Shown in pieces: positions 32,691-41,081 of a stretch of 64,000 nt of DNA. The DNA is from Microbacterium azadirachtae (GTDB lineage Bacteria; Actinomycetota; Actinomycetes; Actinomycetales; Microbacteriaceae). Every line of letters starts with the position of its first letter. Position 1 is the first letter of the stretch. Below the pieces are notes generated by a model. It worked only from the letters and a program-made list of their open reading frames with translations. It was not told where the DNA came from and made no database searches. The translations under genes were made by a program, and so were the position numbers. The stretch is taken from positions 152,786-216,785 of the forward strand of contig NZ_JYIX01000033.1 of the NCBI RefSeq assembly GCF_000956505.1, given 5' to 3'.

Positions 32691-34462
32691 GATCCCGGCC
32701 CCGTCGGTGCGGATCGGGCGATAGCCTCGGGACCGGCCCCCGCGATCGCACCGGATCCGACGATCGGTGCGGATCCGGCGACGGCGTCGTCGCCGAGGAG
32801 TGCCCTCAGCTCCGGCGGGACCGCGAGATACGCCGCGGGGAGCGGGATCAGGGCATCGCGCACGAGCGCCGACGTGGCGCCGGCGGCGACGATCCGTCCG
32901 TCCTCGACGAGCACGGTGCGGGTCGCGTGCTGGATCACGAGGTCCATGTCGTGCGTCACGAGCACGATCGTGGTGCCCTCGGCCCTGAGCTCGCGGAACA
33001 GCGCGAGCAGCTCCTGGGTGCGCGCCCTGTCCTGTCCGAACGTCGGCTCGTCGAGAACGAGGATCCGCGGGCGGGTGATCAGCGCGGTGCCGACCGACAG
33101 CCGCCGCTTCTCGCCGCCGGACAGCAGGAACGGGTGCACGTCGGCCTTGCCGGTGAGCCCGAAGCGCTCGAGCATCGCGCCGACGCGCTCGTCGATCTCG
33201 GTCGGCGGGGTGCGTCGCAGCCGCAGGCCGTGCGCGAGCTCCTCGAACACGGTGTGCGCGATGAACTGATGTTCGGGGTTCTGGAAGACGAAGCCGATGT
33301 GCGCCGCGAGCATCCGCGGCGAAGCAGTGGCGGGATCGATCCCGTCGACCGAGATCCGCCCGCGCGGCGGTATCACGACGCCGGCCAGCGCCTGCACGAG
33401 CGTCGTCTTGCCGGCGCCGTTCGGGCCGATGATCGCGGTGACAGAGGCCGCCTCGACATCGAGGTCGACGTCGCGCAGCACAACCTTCCGCCCGCGCCGC
33501 ACCTCGAGTCCCCTGGCCCTGATGACCGGCTCCGCCTCGGCTTTCGAAGCGCGCACATGGCTGGATCCGGGGCTCGGATCGAGCATTTTGCGCGCTTCGA
33601 AACGGGGGAACGCCGACCGGAGCTCGTCGGCCGTGAGGGGAAGCGGAGCATCGGGGGCGCCGATCGGGATGCCTGCGGCCCGCAGCCGGCGCGCCGCGAG
33701 CGCGGCGGAGGGGAGCCACGCGCCGAGAGCGAGGATCTCCTCGGCGTGCTCGCGCAGTATCCGCCGGGCGGGGCCGTCGAAGGCGATGCGCCCCGAGCCG
33801 TCCAGGACGATCGCCCTGGTCGCGATCTCGAGTGCCGCGTCGAGGTCGTGCTCGACCACGATCAGGGCGCGCTCCTCGGATCCGGCGATGTCCGCGAGCG
33901 CGGCGTGGACGTCCGCGGTGCCCTGCGGATCGAGGTTCGCGGTCGGCTCGTCCAGGATCAGGACGGGGGATCCGGTCGCGAGCGCCGAGGCGATCGCGAG
34001 CCGCTGCTTGCCGCCGCCGGACAGCCGGTCCGGATTCTCGGCGCGGCGCTCCCAGAGGCCCATCCGCCGTAGGGCGGCTTCGGCGCGGGCGAGCACCTCG
34101 GCGACCGGGAACCGCAGGTTCTCCAGGGCGAACGCCGCGTCGTCGAGCACGGATCCGGTGACGATCTGCGCGTCCGGATCCTGGAACACCGTCGACGCGG
34201 AGCTGCTCAGCGTGGCGATCGGAGTCGTTGCGACGTCGTGCCCGCGCACCGTGACGCTGCCGGAGACGGCCGCATCGAGCGAGTGCGGGATGAGGCCGCT
34301 CAGCGCGAGCGCGAGTGTGGACTTGCCGGATCCGCTCGGGCCGAGCAGCAGCACGACCTCGCCCGCGTGCACGTCGAACGAGACGTCCCGTACGGCGGGA
34401 TCGCTCGCGCCGCAGTGCGTGATCGTGAGATCGCGCACGCGGAGGAGCGGGGCGGCGGGCAT
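32687..34462 (-). CDS. ecfA: Double ATPase of an ECF transporter (EcfA1-A2 fusion)
   Basis: 591 residues with two complete ABC ATPase domains. First: LLLGPSGSGKSTLALALSG, FQDPDAQIVTGSV, LSGGGKQRLAIASAL, LILDEPTANLDP. Second: IIGPNGAGKTTLVQALAG, FQNPEHQFIAHTVFEELAHG, LSGGEKRRLSVGTAL, LVLDEPTFGQD. The Q-loop form FQ-P--Q is typical of energy-coupling factor ATPases. C-terminal 40 residues are Ala/Gly-rich. The promoter region carries an iron box at 34487-34505. Substrate is set by the S component, probably the protein encoded at 34538-35083. Confidence 0.93.
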   Translation of the reverse strand: MPAAPLLRVRDLTITHCGASDPAVRDVSFDVHAGEVVLLLGPSGSGKSTLALALSGLIPHSLDAAVSGSVTVRGHDVATTPIATLSSSASTVFQDPDAQIVTGSVLDDAAFALENLRFPVAEVLARAEAALRRMGLWERRAENPDRLSGGGKQRLAIASALATGSPVLILDEPTANLDPQGTADVHAALADIAGSEERALIVVEHDLDAALEIATRAIVLDGSGRIAFDGPARRILREHAEEILALGAWLPSAALAARRLRAAGIPIGAPDAPLPLTADELRSAFPRFEARKMLDPSPGSSHVRASKAEAEPVIRARGLEVRRGRKVVLRDVDLDVEAASVTAIIGPNGAGKTTLVQALAGVVIPPRGRISVDGIDPATASPRMLAAHIGFVFQNPEHQFIAHTVFEELAHGLRLRRTPPTEIDERVGAMLERFGLTGKADVHPFLLSGGEKRRLSVGTALITRPRILVLDEPTFGQDRARTQELLALFRELRAEGTTIVLVTHDMDLVIQHATRTVLVEDGRIVAAGATSALVRDALIPLPAAYLAVPPELRALLGDDAVAGSAPIVGSGAIAGAGPEAIARSAPTGPGS

Positions 34463-34486
34463 CGGGGTCCGTTCGGCAAGGGTTGC

Positions 34487-34505
34487 TTAGGCAAGCCTAA
34501 CCTAG
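34487..34505 (-). promoter_or_regulatory. IdeR/DtxR-type iron box
   Basis: TTAGGCAAGCCTAACCTAG matches the 19-bp consensus TTAGGTWAGSCTWACCTAA at 17 positions. It lies 25 bp before the start of the ECF ATPase gene, where an iron-loaded IdeR/DtxR repressor would block transcription. Direct sequence match; regulation is inferred. Confidence 0.8.
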
Positions 34506-34537
34506 GGCTTCGCCAGGTCCGGATCCGCGTCGCGGGT

Positions 34538-35083
34538 TCAGCGCTGTGCGACGCCGGCGCGGCGCAGCGAGATGCCGATCCGCAGGCCGATCGCCGTCCA
34601 CGCGATCGGCCCGAGCACCGCCAGCGGAAGGTAGATGATCCGCGCCCACAGGGGCAGCTTCTCCAGGTCGACGGCGAAGAACACCACCACCGCGATGATC
34701 ACGCCGATGATCGCCGCCGAGACGAAGAACCGCCAGGCGCCCCAGGAGCGGTACCGGGTGAGGGCGGCGACACCTTCCTGGATGAGGCCGAACAGCAGTG
34801 CGGTGCCGAGGAACCGGGGGAACCAGATCGGGTTGAAGGCGCTGGCGACCAGGGCGGCGAGCACATGCGTGAGCAGGGCGACCAGCGGTCGGCGCAGCAC
34901 CTCCTGCGCGATGATGCCCGGCAGCACGTGCGAGCCGAGTACCAGACCGTAGGCGAACGGCGCGCCGGCGATCACGGGGATCGTCACCCAGCCCGCGGCG
35001 GCGCCGAGCAGCCCTGTGGCGACTCCGATGGCGGCGCAGACGAGCAGGACGCGCGTGGGCAGCGGGGAGCGGACGGCGGGCAC
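34538..35083 (-). CDS. Probable ECF transporter substrate-binding (S) component
   Basis: 181 residues with about five or six membrane segments and no other domain (AAIGVATGLLGAAAGWVTIP, FLGTALLFGLIQEGVAALTR, IIGVIIAVVVFFAVDL). Size, topology and the small-residue-rich first helix fit S components, with some likeness to the YkoE (thiamine/HMP) type. GTG start with TACGCT ending six bases before it, so leaderless. It lies upstream of, and in the same direction as, the iron-boxed ATPase-T-SIP operon, 75 bp away with the box between. The link to iron is inferred from context; a vitamin substrate remains possible. Confidence 0.65.
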   Translation of the reverse strand: MPAVRSPLPTRVLLVCAAIGVATGLLGAAAGWVTIPVIAGAPFAYGLVLGSHVLPGIIAQEVLRRPLVALLTHVLAALVASAFNPIWFPRFLGTALLFGLIQEGVAALTRYRSWGAWRFFVSAAIIGVIIAVVVFFAVDLEKLPLWARIIYLPLAVLGPIAWTAIGLRIGISLRRAGVAQR

Positions 35084-35137
35084 CCGTCCAGCGTACCGGC
35101 GGGATCGGACGGCCCGGCCGGGAGTAATCCCCGCGGG

Positions 35138-36079
35138 TCAGATCCTCCGGCGCCGCGGCATCAGGTGCACGGGCGGGATCGGCGGGGCGGGGATCCGCTC
35201 GTCGCCGTGACCGACGACATGGCCGAAGCGGCCGGATCCCGCCTCCCAGTCCTCGCGCGCCTGCGCGATCTCCTCGTGGCTGCGCGCGGCGAAGTTCCAC
35301 CACATCACGAGATCCTGTTCGAAGGGCTCGCCGCCGAGGAGGAAGAGCAGTGCTCCGCCCTCGCTCGCCACCGTGACGGCGTCGCGGGAGTCGCCGAGGA
35401 ACAGCACGTCGTCGACATCGAGCGAGGTCTCGGCGAGGCCGGATCCCGTGATGCGGGCATCGCCCGTGACGAGCAGCAGTCCGTGCTCCCAGGCGGGGTC
35501 GAACGGAAGCACCACGGTCGTGCCCGGTTCGAGGCGGATCTCCGCGCCCACGATCGGCGTGTGGGCGGTCGCGGGGGAGGCGACGCCCGCATAGGAGCCC
35601 ATCACGACCGTGACGTCGGCGTCGGATCCGGTCTGGGCGGGAAGCGCCAGCCCGGGCAGGGCCAGGTGCTGCTCGAAGCCGGGAGCTCCGGTCGCGGCGC
35701 CGTCGGGCAGCACCACCCAGAGCTGCAGGGCATCGAGCGGGCCGGCCTCCTCGCCCACCGAGTACTCGGAGTGCGCGATGCCGTTCCCGGCCGTCATGAG
35801 GTTCAGCTGCCCGCGGCGCAGGACCACGTCGCTGTCGATCGTGTCGCGGTGGCGGATCTCGCCGACGAGCGGCCAGGTCACCGTCTGCAGGCCGATGTGC
35901 GGGTGCGGCTCCACGCGCATGCGCACCTCGGCGGGCCCGAACCGGTCGAGGAAGCACCAGGCGCCGATCGTCGGCACGTCCTTGCTGGGCAGCACGCGCA
36001 GCACGTTCATCGCGCGCACGCCGCCGAGCGGCACCTCGCGCGCCGCCAGCACCACCGCGCGCGGTCCGTGCAGGCTCAT
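35138..36079 (-). CDS. Pirin family protein
   Basis: 313 residues. The N-terminal cupin carries the pirin metal ligands His 59 and His 61 (PHPHIGLQT), His 103 and Glu 105 (IAHSEYS); TWPLVGEIRHRDTIDSD and LRRGQLNLMTAGNG are family blocks. The C-terminal cupin region (PFEQDLVMWWNFAARSHEEI) is also typical. Bacterial pirins bind iron; some have quercetinase activity and others modulate metabolic enzymes. ATG overlaps the stop of the small acetyltransferase gene upstream as ATGA. The last 35 residues are Pro/Arg-rich. Confidence 0.92.
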   Translation of the reverse strand: MSLHGPRAVVLAAREVPLGGVRAMNVLRVLPSKDVPTIGAWCFLDRFGPAEVRMRVEPHPHIGLQTVTWPLVGEIRHRDTIDSDVVLRRGQLNLMTAGNGIAHSEYSVGEEAGPLDALQLWVVLPDGAATGAPGFEQHLALPGLALPAQTGSDADVTVVMGSYAGVASPATAHTPIVGAEIRLEPGTTVVLPFDPAWEHGLLLVTGDARITGSGLAETSLDVDDVLFLGDSRDAVTVASEGGALLFLLGGEPFEQDLVMWWNFAARSHEEIAQAREDWEAGSGRFGHVVGHGDERIPAPPIPPVHLMPRRRRI

Positions 36080-36384
36080 GCCCGCTCCTCGGGGGCCGCG
36101 GGGAAGCGCACTTTCGCGCCCGGCACCTCGTGCGTGCGCAGGTACTTGTTGATGTACGGGCAGTACGGCACGATCGTGTCGCCGGTCGCGACGGCGTCGG
36201 CGAGCGCGTCCGCGGCGAGCCTCGACGCGAGACCCTGCCCCTGGAACGCCGGATCCACCTCGGTGTGGATGAACAGGATCGTCCCGGGACGGCGCTGGAA
36301 CTCGGCGAACCCGGCAAGCGCCCCGTCGCTCGTGATCTCGTAGCGGGACTCCGCCTCGTTCAGGGTCACGGCGATCTCGGGCAT
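36076..36384 (-). CDS. Small GNAT-like N-acetyltransferase (YjdJ/COG2388 type)
   Basis: 102 residues. [24 protein letters not shown] is the acetyl-CoA binding segment, and [15 protein letters not shown] is the conserved C-terminal block of this minimal acetyltransferase family. ATG 36384 was chosen for AAGGAG upstream and for the family start [10 protein letters not shown]; an in-frame start at 36423 is less likely. First gene of a two-gene unit with pirin, divergent from recQ. Substrate unknown. Confidence 0.85.
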   Translation of the reverse strand: MPEIAVTLNEAESRYEITSDGALAGFAEFQRRPGTILFIHTEVDPAFQGQGLASRLAADALADAVATGDTIVPYCPYINKYLRTHEVPGAKVRFPAAPEERA

Positions 36385-36530
36385 GGCGCTCCTTCGTGCG
36401 GTGTCGTACCGACTCGGATCCAACCTATGCCCGGGAGAGGACGCGGGGGCCGCGCGAACCCGCCGGCGTGGGGAAGCCCGGCCTGTGGACAGCGGCCTCC
36501 GGTGTCGGCTCCGCTCGTTACGCTGGAGGC

Positions 36531-38603
36531 ATGCCCCAGAACGATCCGCGCGACCCCTATGCGGATCTGCCGTGGTCCGACGCGCCCCTCGACGACCCCT
36601 ACGCCGACGTGCCGTTCGACGAGGAGCCCTGGGACGCCGCGCCCCCGCCCGAGGAGGGCGAGTGGGCCGGATCCCCCGGCGCGGTTCCGCAGGGCAGCTT
36701 CCCGGTGCCGGCCGCCGCGGCGACTCCGGCGCCGAGCAGGTATCAGACGCCGCTCGACGCGCTCACCGCGGTCTACGGCTACGACGCGTTCCGCGGGGAT
36801 CAGGCCGCGATCATCGACCAGATCGTCGACGGCGGAGACGCGGTCGTGCTCATGCCCACCGGCGGCGGCAAGAGCCTCTGCTACCAGATCCCCGCGCTCG
36901 TGCGCGAGGGCACCGGCCTGGTGGTCAGCCCGCTCATCGCGCTCATGCACGACCAGGTCGACGCCCTGCGCGCCAACGGCGTGCGCGCCGCCTACCTGAA
37001 CTCGACCCAGACCGCGGCGGACCGCGCCGAGGTCGAGCGCGCGTACCTCTCGGGCGACCTCGACCTCGTCTACGTAGCCCCGGAGCGGCTCTCGAACGCG
37101 CAGACCCTGGCGCTCCTGCAGCGCGGATCCCTCAGCGTGATCGCGATCGACGAGGCGCACTGCGTGTCGCAGTGGGGGCACGACTTCCGCCCCGACTACC
37201 TCGCGCTCGGCGGTCTCGCCGAGCGCTTCCCCGGGGTTCCGCGGGTCGCGCTCACCGCCACCGCCACCCGCGAAACGCACCGCGAGATCACGGAGCGGCT
37301 GCACCTGCCGCAGGCGAAGCACTTCGTCGCGAGCTTCGACCGGCCGAACATCCAGTACCGGATCGACCCCAAGGTCGAGGTGCGCAAGCAGCTCGTCTCG
37401 TTCATCCGGAGTCAGCCCGAGGGGTCCGCGGGCATCGTCTACGCTCTCAGCCGCGCGTCGGTCGAGCAGACGGCCGAGTACCTCAGCGCGCAGGGTCTCG
37501 ATGCGATCCCGTATCACGCGGGTCTCGACGCGGGAACGCGGGCCGCGCACCAGTCCCGGTTCCTCCGCGAGGACGGCGTGATCGTGGTCGCCACGATCGC
37601 GTTCGGGATGGGCATCGACAAGCCGGATGTGCGCTTCGTCGCCCACGTCGACCTGCCGAAGTCGGTCGAGGGGTACTACCAGGAGACCGGTCGCGCGGGC
37701 CGCGACGGCGAACCCTCGGTCGTGTGGATGGCCTACGGCCTGGGCGACGTCGTGCAGCAGCGCCGCTTCATCCAGCAGGGTGACGGCGACCGCATGATCA
37801 AGCAGCGGCAGAACCAGCACCTCGACGCGATGCTCGCGCTGTGCGAGACCGTCGACTGCCGCAGGCAGAACCTGCTCGGCTACTTCGGGCAGTCCTTGTC
37901 CGGCCCCCGGTCCGTGAGCGAAGGAGGCGAAGCCGATCGAGTCGAACGGTGTGGGAATTGCGACACCTGCCTCACCCCGCCGGACAGCTGGGACGGGCTG
38001 ATCCCCGCGCAGAAGCTGCTCTCCACGATCGTGCGGCTGCAGCGCGAGCGTCGCCAGTCGTTCGGCGCAGGGCATCTGATCGACATCCTCCGCGGGGCAT
38101 CGACGGAGAAGATCCGCAAGTTCCGGCACGACGAGCTCGCCACCTACGGGATCGGATCCGACCTCACGGATGCGCAGTGGCGCTCGGTCGTGCGGCAGCT
38201 GCTCGCGCAGGGGCTGATGCAGCCGCAGGGCGAGTACGGCACCCTCGCGGTGAGCGACGCGGCCGCGGGCGTGCTCGCCGGCACGACCGCGGTGAAGCTG
38301 CGCCATGACGTCGTCACGCGGGCCGGCGCCTCCGGAGGCGGGCGCTCCGCCAAGAGGAATGCCGCAGCCGCGCTCGCCGAGGGCGACCGCGGCCTGTTCG
38401 AGGCACTGCGGGCATGGCGCGCGCAGACCGCGCGCGAGCAGGGCGTGCCCGCGTACGTCGTGTTCGGCGACGCGACGCTGCGCGCCCTCGCCGAGCACCG
38501 CCCCGTGCAGGCCTCCGACCTGGTCGGCATCAGCGGCATCGGCGAGAAGAAGCGCGAGGCCTACGGCGCGGCCGTGCTCGAGGTCATCGCGGCCGAGGGC
38601 TGA
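36531..38603 (+). CDS. recQ: ATP-dependent DNA helicase RecQ
   Basis: 690 residues. About 70 residues of acidic, Pro-rich N-terminal extension precede the helicase core: [12 protein letters not shown] (Walker A, about 107), [27 protein letters not shown] (about 206), TATAT and [10 protein letters not shown]. The zinc domain Cys are in CETVDC and CGNCDTC; between them is an unusual insert ([13 protein letters not shown]) from repeat-like DNA at 37911-37949. A winged-helix RQC and C-terminal HRDC domain ([20 protein letters not shown]) complete it. RecQ unwinds DNA during recombinational repair. TACGCT six bases before ATG fits a leaderless start, though GGAGG overlaps that gap. Confidence 0.95.
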   Translation: MPQNDPRDPYADLPWSDAPLDDPYADVPFDEEPWDAAPPPEEGEWAGSPGAVPQGSFPVPAAAATPAPSRYQTPLDALTAVYGYDAFRGDQAAIIDQIVDGGDAVVLMPTGGGKSLCYQIPALVREGTGLVVSPLIALMHDQVDALRANGVRAAYLNSTQTAADRAEVERAYLSGDLDLVYVAPERLSNAQTLALLQRGSLSVIAIDEAHCVSQWGHDFRPDYLALGGLAERFPGVPRVALTATATRETHREITERLHLPQAKHFVASFDRPNIQYRIDPKVEVRKQLVSFIRSQPEGSAGIVYALSRASVEQTAEYLSAQGLDAIPYHAGLDAGTRAAHQSRFLREDGVIVVATIAFGMGIDKPDVRFVAHVDLPKSVEGYYQETGRAGRDGEPSVVWMAYGLGDVVQQRRFIQQGDGDRMIKQRQNQHLDAMLALCETVDCRRQNLLGYFGQSLSGPRSVSEGGEADRVERCGNCDTCLTPPDSWDGLIPAQKLLSTIVRLQRERRQSFGAGHLIDILRGASTEKIRKFRHDELATYGIGSDLTDAQWRSVVRQLLAQGLMQPQGEYGTLAVSDAAAGVLAGTTAVKLRHDVVTRAGASGGGRSAKRNAAAALAEGDRGLFEALRAWRAQTAREQGVPAYVVFGDATLRALAEHRPVQASDLVGISGIGEKKREAYGAAVLEVIAAEG
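37911..37949 (+). repeat. Repeat-like insert in the zinc domain of recQ
   Basis: GTGAGCGAAGGAGGCGAAGC followed by GATCGAGTCGAACGG resembles the GAGCGA/GTCGAA dispersed repeats of GC-rich genomes (compare 40970-40998). It encodes about 13 residues between LLGYFG and the CGNCDTC zinc ligands, a place where RecQ proteins usually have a short linker. Confidence 0.4.
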
Positions 38604-38634
38604 GGCGCAGGACAGGATCACGCGAGGGCCCTTC

Positions 38635-38696
38635 CTGTGGGGAGCCGACAAGCGCTCGGATCCTCGTCGGCCCGATCTGTTGGGGGATCCCCACAG
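38635..38696. repeat. Two-level hairpin between recQ and the acyl-CoA oxidase gene
   Basis: Perfect outer arms CTGTGGGGA (38635-38643) and TCCCCACAG (38688-38696), inner arms GCCGAC (38644-38649) and GTCGGC (38666-38671). It may terminate recQ transcription. GCCGAC also follows the outer right arm. Confidence 0.6.
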
Positions 38697-38764
38697 CCGA
38701 CTTCGCTCCGCGTTGTGTCAGATCTACCATGAAGGCATCCCCGAAACCTCACGAGAGGATCCTC

Positions 38765-40828
38765 ATGGTCGACGCCGCCCTTCGGACGAACACCGCGAAC
38801 AGCACCCCGGACGACACCGCGACGCGCATCGACGTCGACGCGGTCGGCGACCTGCTGCTCGGCACTTGGGCGGACACCCGCCGCGAGGCGCGCGAGATGA
38901 TCAAGGATCCGGCGTTCTGGCGCGACGACTCGCTCGGCAAGGACGAGCACCGCGAGCGCGTGCTCAGCCAGCTGCACCTGCTCGTGCAGAACCGTGCCGT
39001 GCACCGCGCGTTCCCGAAGCGCCTCGGCGGCGAGGAGAACAACGGCGGCAACATCGCCGGGTTCGAGGAGCTCGTCGTCGCCGACCCCAGCCTGCAGATC
39101 AAGTCGGGCGTGCAGTGGGGACTGTTCGGATCCGCCGTCCTGCAGCTCGGCACCGCCGAGCACCATGACCGCTGGCTCCCCGGCATCATGAGCCTGGAGA
39201 TCCCCGGCGCCTTCGCGATGACGGAGATCGGGCACGGCTCCGACGTCGCCTCGATCGGCACCACGGCGACCTACGATCCGAGCACCTCGGAGTTCGTGAT
39301 CAACACGCCGTTCCGCGCGGCGACCAAGGAGTTCCTCGGCAACGCCGCGCTGCACGGCATCGCGGCGACTGTGTTCGCGCAGCTCATCACCAACGGCGTG
39401 AACCACGGCGTGCACTGCTTCTACGTGCCGCTGCGCGGTGAGGACGGCGTGGACCTTCCCGGCATCGGCCGCGAGGACGACGGTCTCAAGGGCGGGCTGA
39501 ACGGCATCGACAACGGCCGGCTCAGCTTCGACCACGTGCGGATCCCGCGCACCAACCTGCTGAACCGCTACGGCGACGTCGCCGCAGACGGCACCTACTC
39601 GAGTGCGATCGACAGCCCTGGTCGCCGCTTCTTCACGATGCTCGGCACGCTCGTGCAGGGTCGCGTCTCGCTCGACGGCGCCGCGTCCTGGGCCTCTGCG
39701 CTCGGCCTCCACATCGCGATCACCTACGCCACGCAGCGCCGGCAGTTCAACGGCGCCGACGGCTCGGAGACCACGCTGCTCGACTACGGCAAGCACCAGC
39801 GCCGCCTCCTGCCGCGCCTCGCGACCACGTACGCGCAGCTGTTCGCGCACGACGAGTTCCTGCAGAAGTTCGACGGCGTCTTCTCCGGCCGCACCGACAC
39901 CCCGCAGGACCGCGAGGACCTGGAGACCCTGGCCGCCGCGCTCAAGCCGCTGTCGACCTGGCACGCCCTCGACACCCTGCAGGAGTGCCGCGAGGCGTGC
40001 GGCGGCGCGGGCTTCATGTTCGAGAACCGCTTCGTGGGGCTGCGCGCCGACCTCGACATCTACGTGACGTTCGAGGGCGACAACAACATCCTGCTGCAGC
40101 TCGTCGGCAAGCGCCTGCTCACCGACTACGCGAAGCAGTTCAAGGGCAAGGACGCCGCCGCGCTCGCGAAGTACGCCGTCGGACAGACCGCGGGCCGGGT
40201 GTTCCACGGTGCGGGGCTGCGCCAGTTCGGGCAGGCCGTCGCGGATCTCGGATCCACGGCGCGCTCGGTCGAGAACGGCCTGCGGGCCGAGCAGCAGCAC
40301 GAGCTGCTCACCGACCGCGTGCAGCAGATGGTGGCAGACATCGCCGGCCGGCTGCGTGCGGCCGGCAAGGACAAGGTGCTCGGCGAGAAGCTGTTCAACG
40401 AGAACCAGGCCGAGCTCATCGAAGCGGCTCGCGCGCACGGAGAGCTGCTGCAGTGGGAGGCGTTCACCGATGCCCTCGGCCGCATCGAGGACGAGGACAG
40501 CAAGGCGGTGCTGACCTGGCTGCGCGACCTCTTCGGCCTGCAGCTCGTCGAGAAGCATCTCGCGTGGTACCTCATCAACGGCCGTCTCTCGGCGCAGCGT
40601 GCGGCCTCGGTCTCGCGCTACATCGACCGGCTCTGCACGCGCCTGCGCCCGCACGCCCTCGACCTCGTGAACGCGTTCGGCTACGAGCCCGAGCACGTGC
40701 GCGCGCCGCTCGCCTCGGGTGCGGAGCAGATCCGCCAGGACGAGGCCCGCGCGTACTACGCCGACCTCAAGGCCTCGGGCGACGCCCCTGTCGACGAGAA
40801 GGCCCTGAAAAAGGCCCGCCAGCTGTAG
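38765..40828 (+). CDS. Acyl-CoA oxidase (ACOX family)
   Basis: 687 residues, the length of peroxisomal-type acyl-CoA oxidases rather than the usual 390-residue dehydrogenases. FAD/substrate blocks: GAFAMTEIGHGSDVASIGT, NAALHGIAATVFAQL, CREACGGAGFMFENRF; the catalytic Glu is in VTFEGDNNILLQLVGKRLL. The C-terminal ACOX helical domain follows (VGQTAGRVFHGAGLRQ to ARAYYADLKASG). It would oxidise acyl-CoA to the 2-enoyl form with oxygen as acceptor, giving H2O2. GAGAGGA precedes the ATG; an in-frame ATG 12 codons upstream is possible. Monocistronic. Confidence 0.9.
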   Translation: MVDAALRTNTANSTPDDTATRIDVDAVGDLLLGTWADTRREAREMIKDPAFWRDDSLGKDEHRERVLSQLHLLVQNRAVHRAFPKRLGGEENNGGNIAGFEELVVADPSLQIKSGVQWGLFGSAVLQLGTAEHHDRWLPGIMSLEIPGAFAMTEIGHGSDVASIGTTATYDPSTSEFVINTPFRAATKEFLGNAALHGIAATVFAQLITNGVNHGVHCFYVPLRGEDGVDLPGIGREDDGLKGGLNGIDNGRLSFDHVRIPRTNLLNRYGDVAADGTYSSAIDSPGRRFFTMLGTLVQGRVSLDGAASWASALGLHIAITYATQRRQFNGADGSETTLLDYGKHQRRLLPRLATTYAQLFAHDEFLQKFDGVFSGRTDTPQDREDLETLAAALKPLSTWHALDTLQECREACGGAGFMFENRFVGLRADLDIYVTFEGDNNILLQLVGKRLLTDYAKQFKGKDAAALAKYAVGQTAGRVFHGAGLRQFGQAVADLGSTARSVENGLRAEQQHELLTDRVQQMVADIAGRLRAAGKDKVLGEKLFNENQAELIEAARAHGELLQWEAFTDALGRIEDEDSKAVLTWLRDLFGLQLVEKHLAWYLINGRLSAQRAASVSRYIDRLCTRLRPHALDLVNAFGYEPEHVRAPLASGAEQIRQDEARAYYADLKASGDAPVDEKALKKARQL

Positions 40829-40836
40829 GCGGGTTT
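40815..40836 (+). terminator. Terminator overlapping the acyl-CoA oxidase stop codon
   Basis: CCCGCC (40815-40820) pairs with GGCGGG (40828-40833), followed by TTT. The stop codon lies in the loop side of the right arm. Confidence 0.55.
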
Positions 40837-40873
40837 CCGCTGCGGGCCTGCTCCTCGCCGAGCGCACGGCTTG

Positions 40874-40945
40874 CTGCCGAGTGCACGGGTACGGCGCGTC
40901 ATTTGCCGGTGCATTCGGCAGGATCCGGTGCACTCAGCAGGATCC
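40874..40945. repeat. Palindromic element with tandem 19-bp units
   Basis: CTGCCGAGTGCAC (40874-40886) is inverted at 40909-40921 with one mismatch. Overlapping this, GGTGCAYTCRGCAGGATCC is repeated in tandem at 40908-40926 and 40927-40945. Non-coding, next to the larger palindrome. Confidence 0.7.
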
Positions 40946-40959
40946 GGATCCTCTCGCTC

Positions 40960-41071
40960 GGGGTCGTTGAGCGAGCACCGAGCGCAGCGAGGAGCGAGAC
41001 GAAACGCGGTGCCCTTGTGAGAGCACCGCGTTTCGTCTCGGTCACCTTCGGCGTCCTCGCTCAACGACCCC
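40960..41071. repeat. 112-bp nested palindromic element
   Basis: Outer perfect 16-bp arms (40960-40975, 41056-41071; GGGGTCGTTGAGCGAG and its complement) enclose inner perfect 18-bp arms (40995-41012, 41023-41040; CGAGACGAAACGCGGTGC and its complement) with a 10-base loop. No reading frame. It ends 11 bp before the stop of the convergent nucleoside hydrolase gene. As RNA it folds into one long hairpin from either strand. Confidence 0.85.
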
Positions 41072-41081
41072 GACGGGCGGT

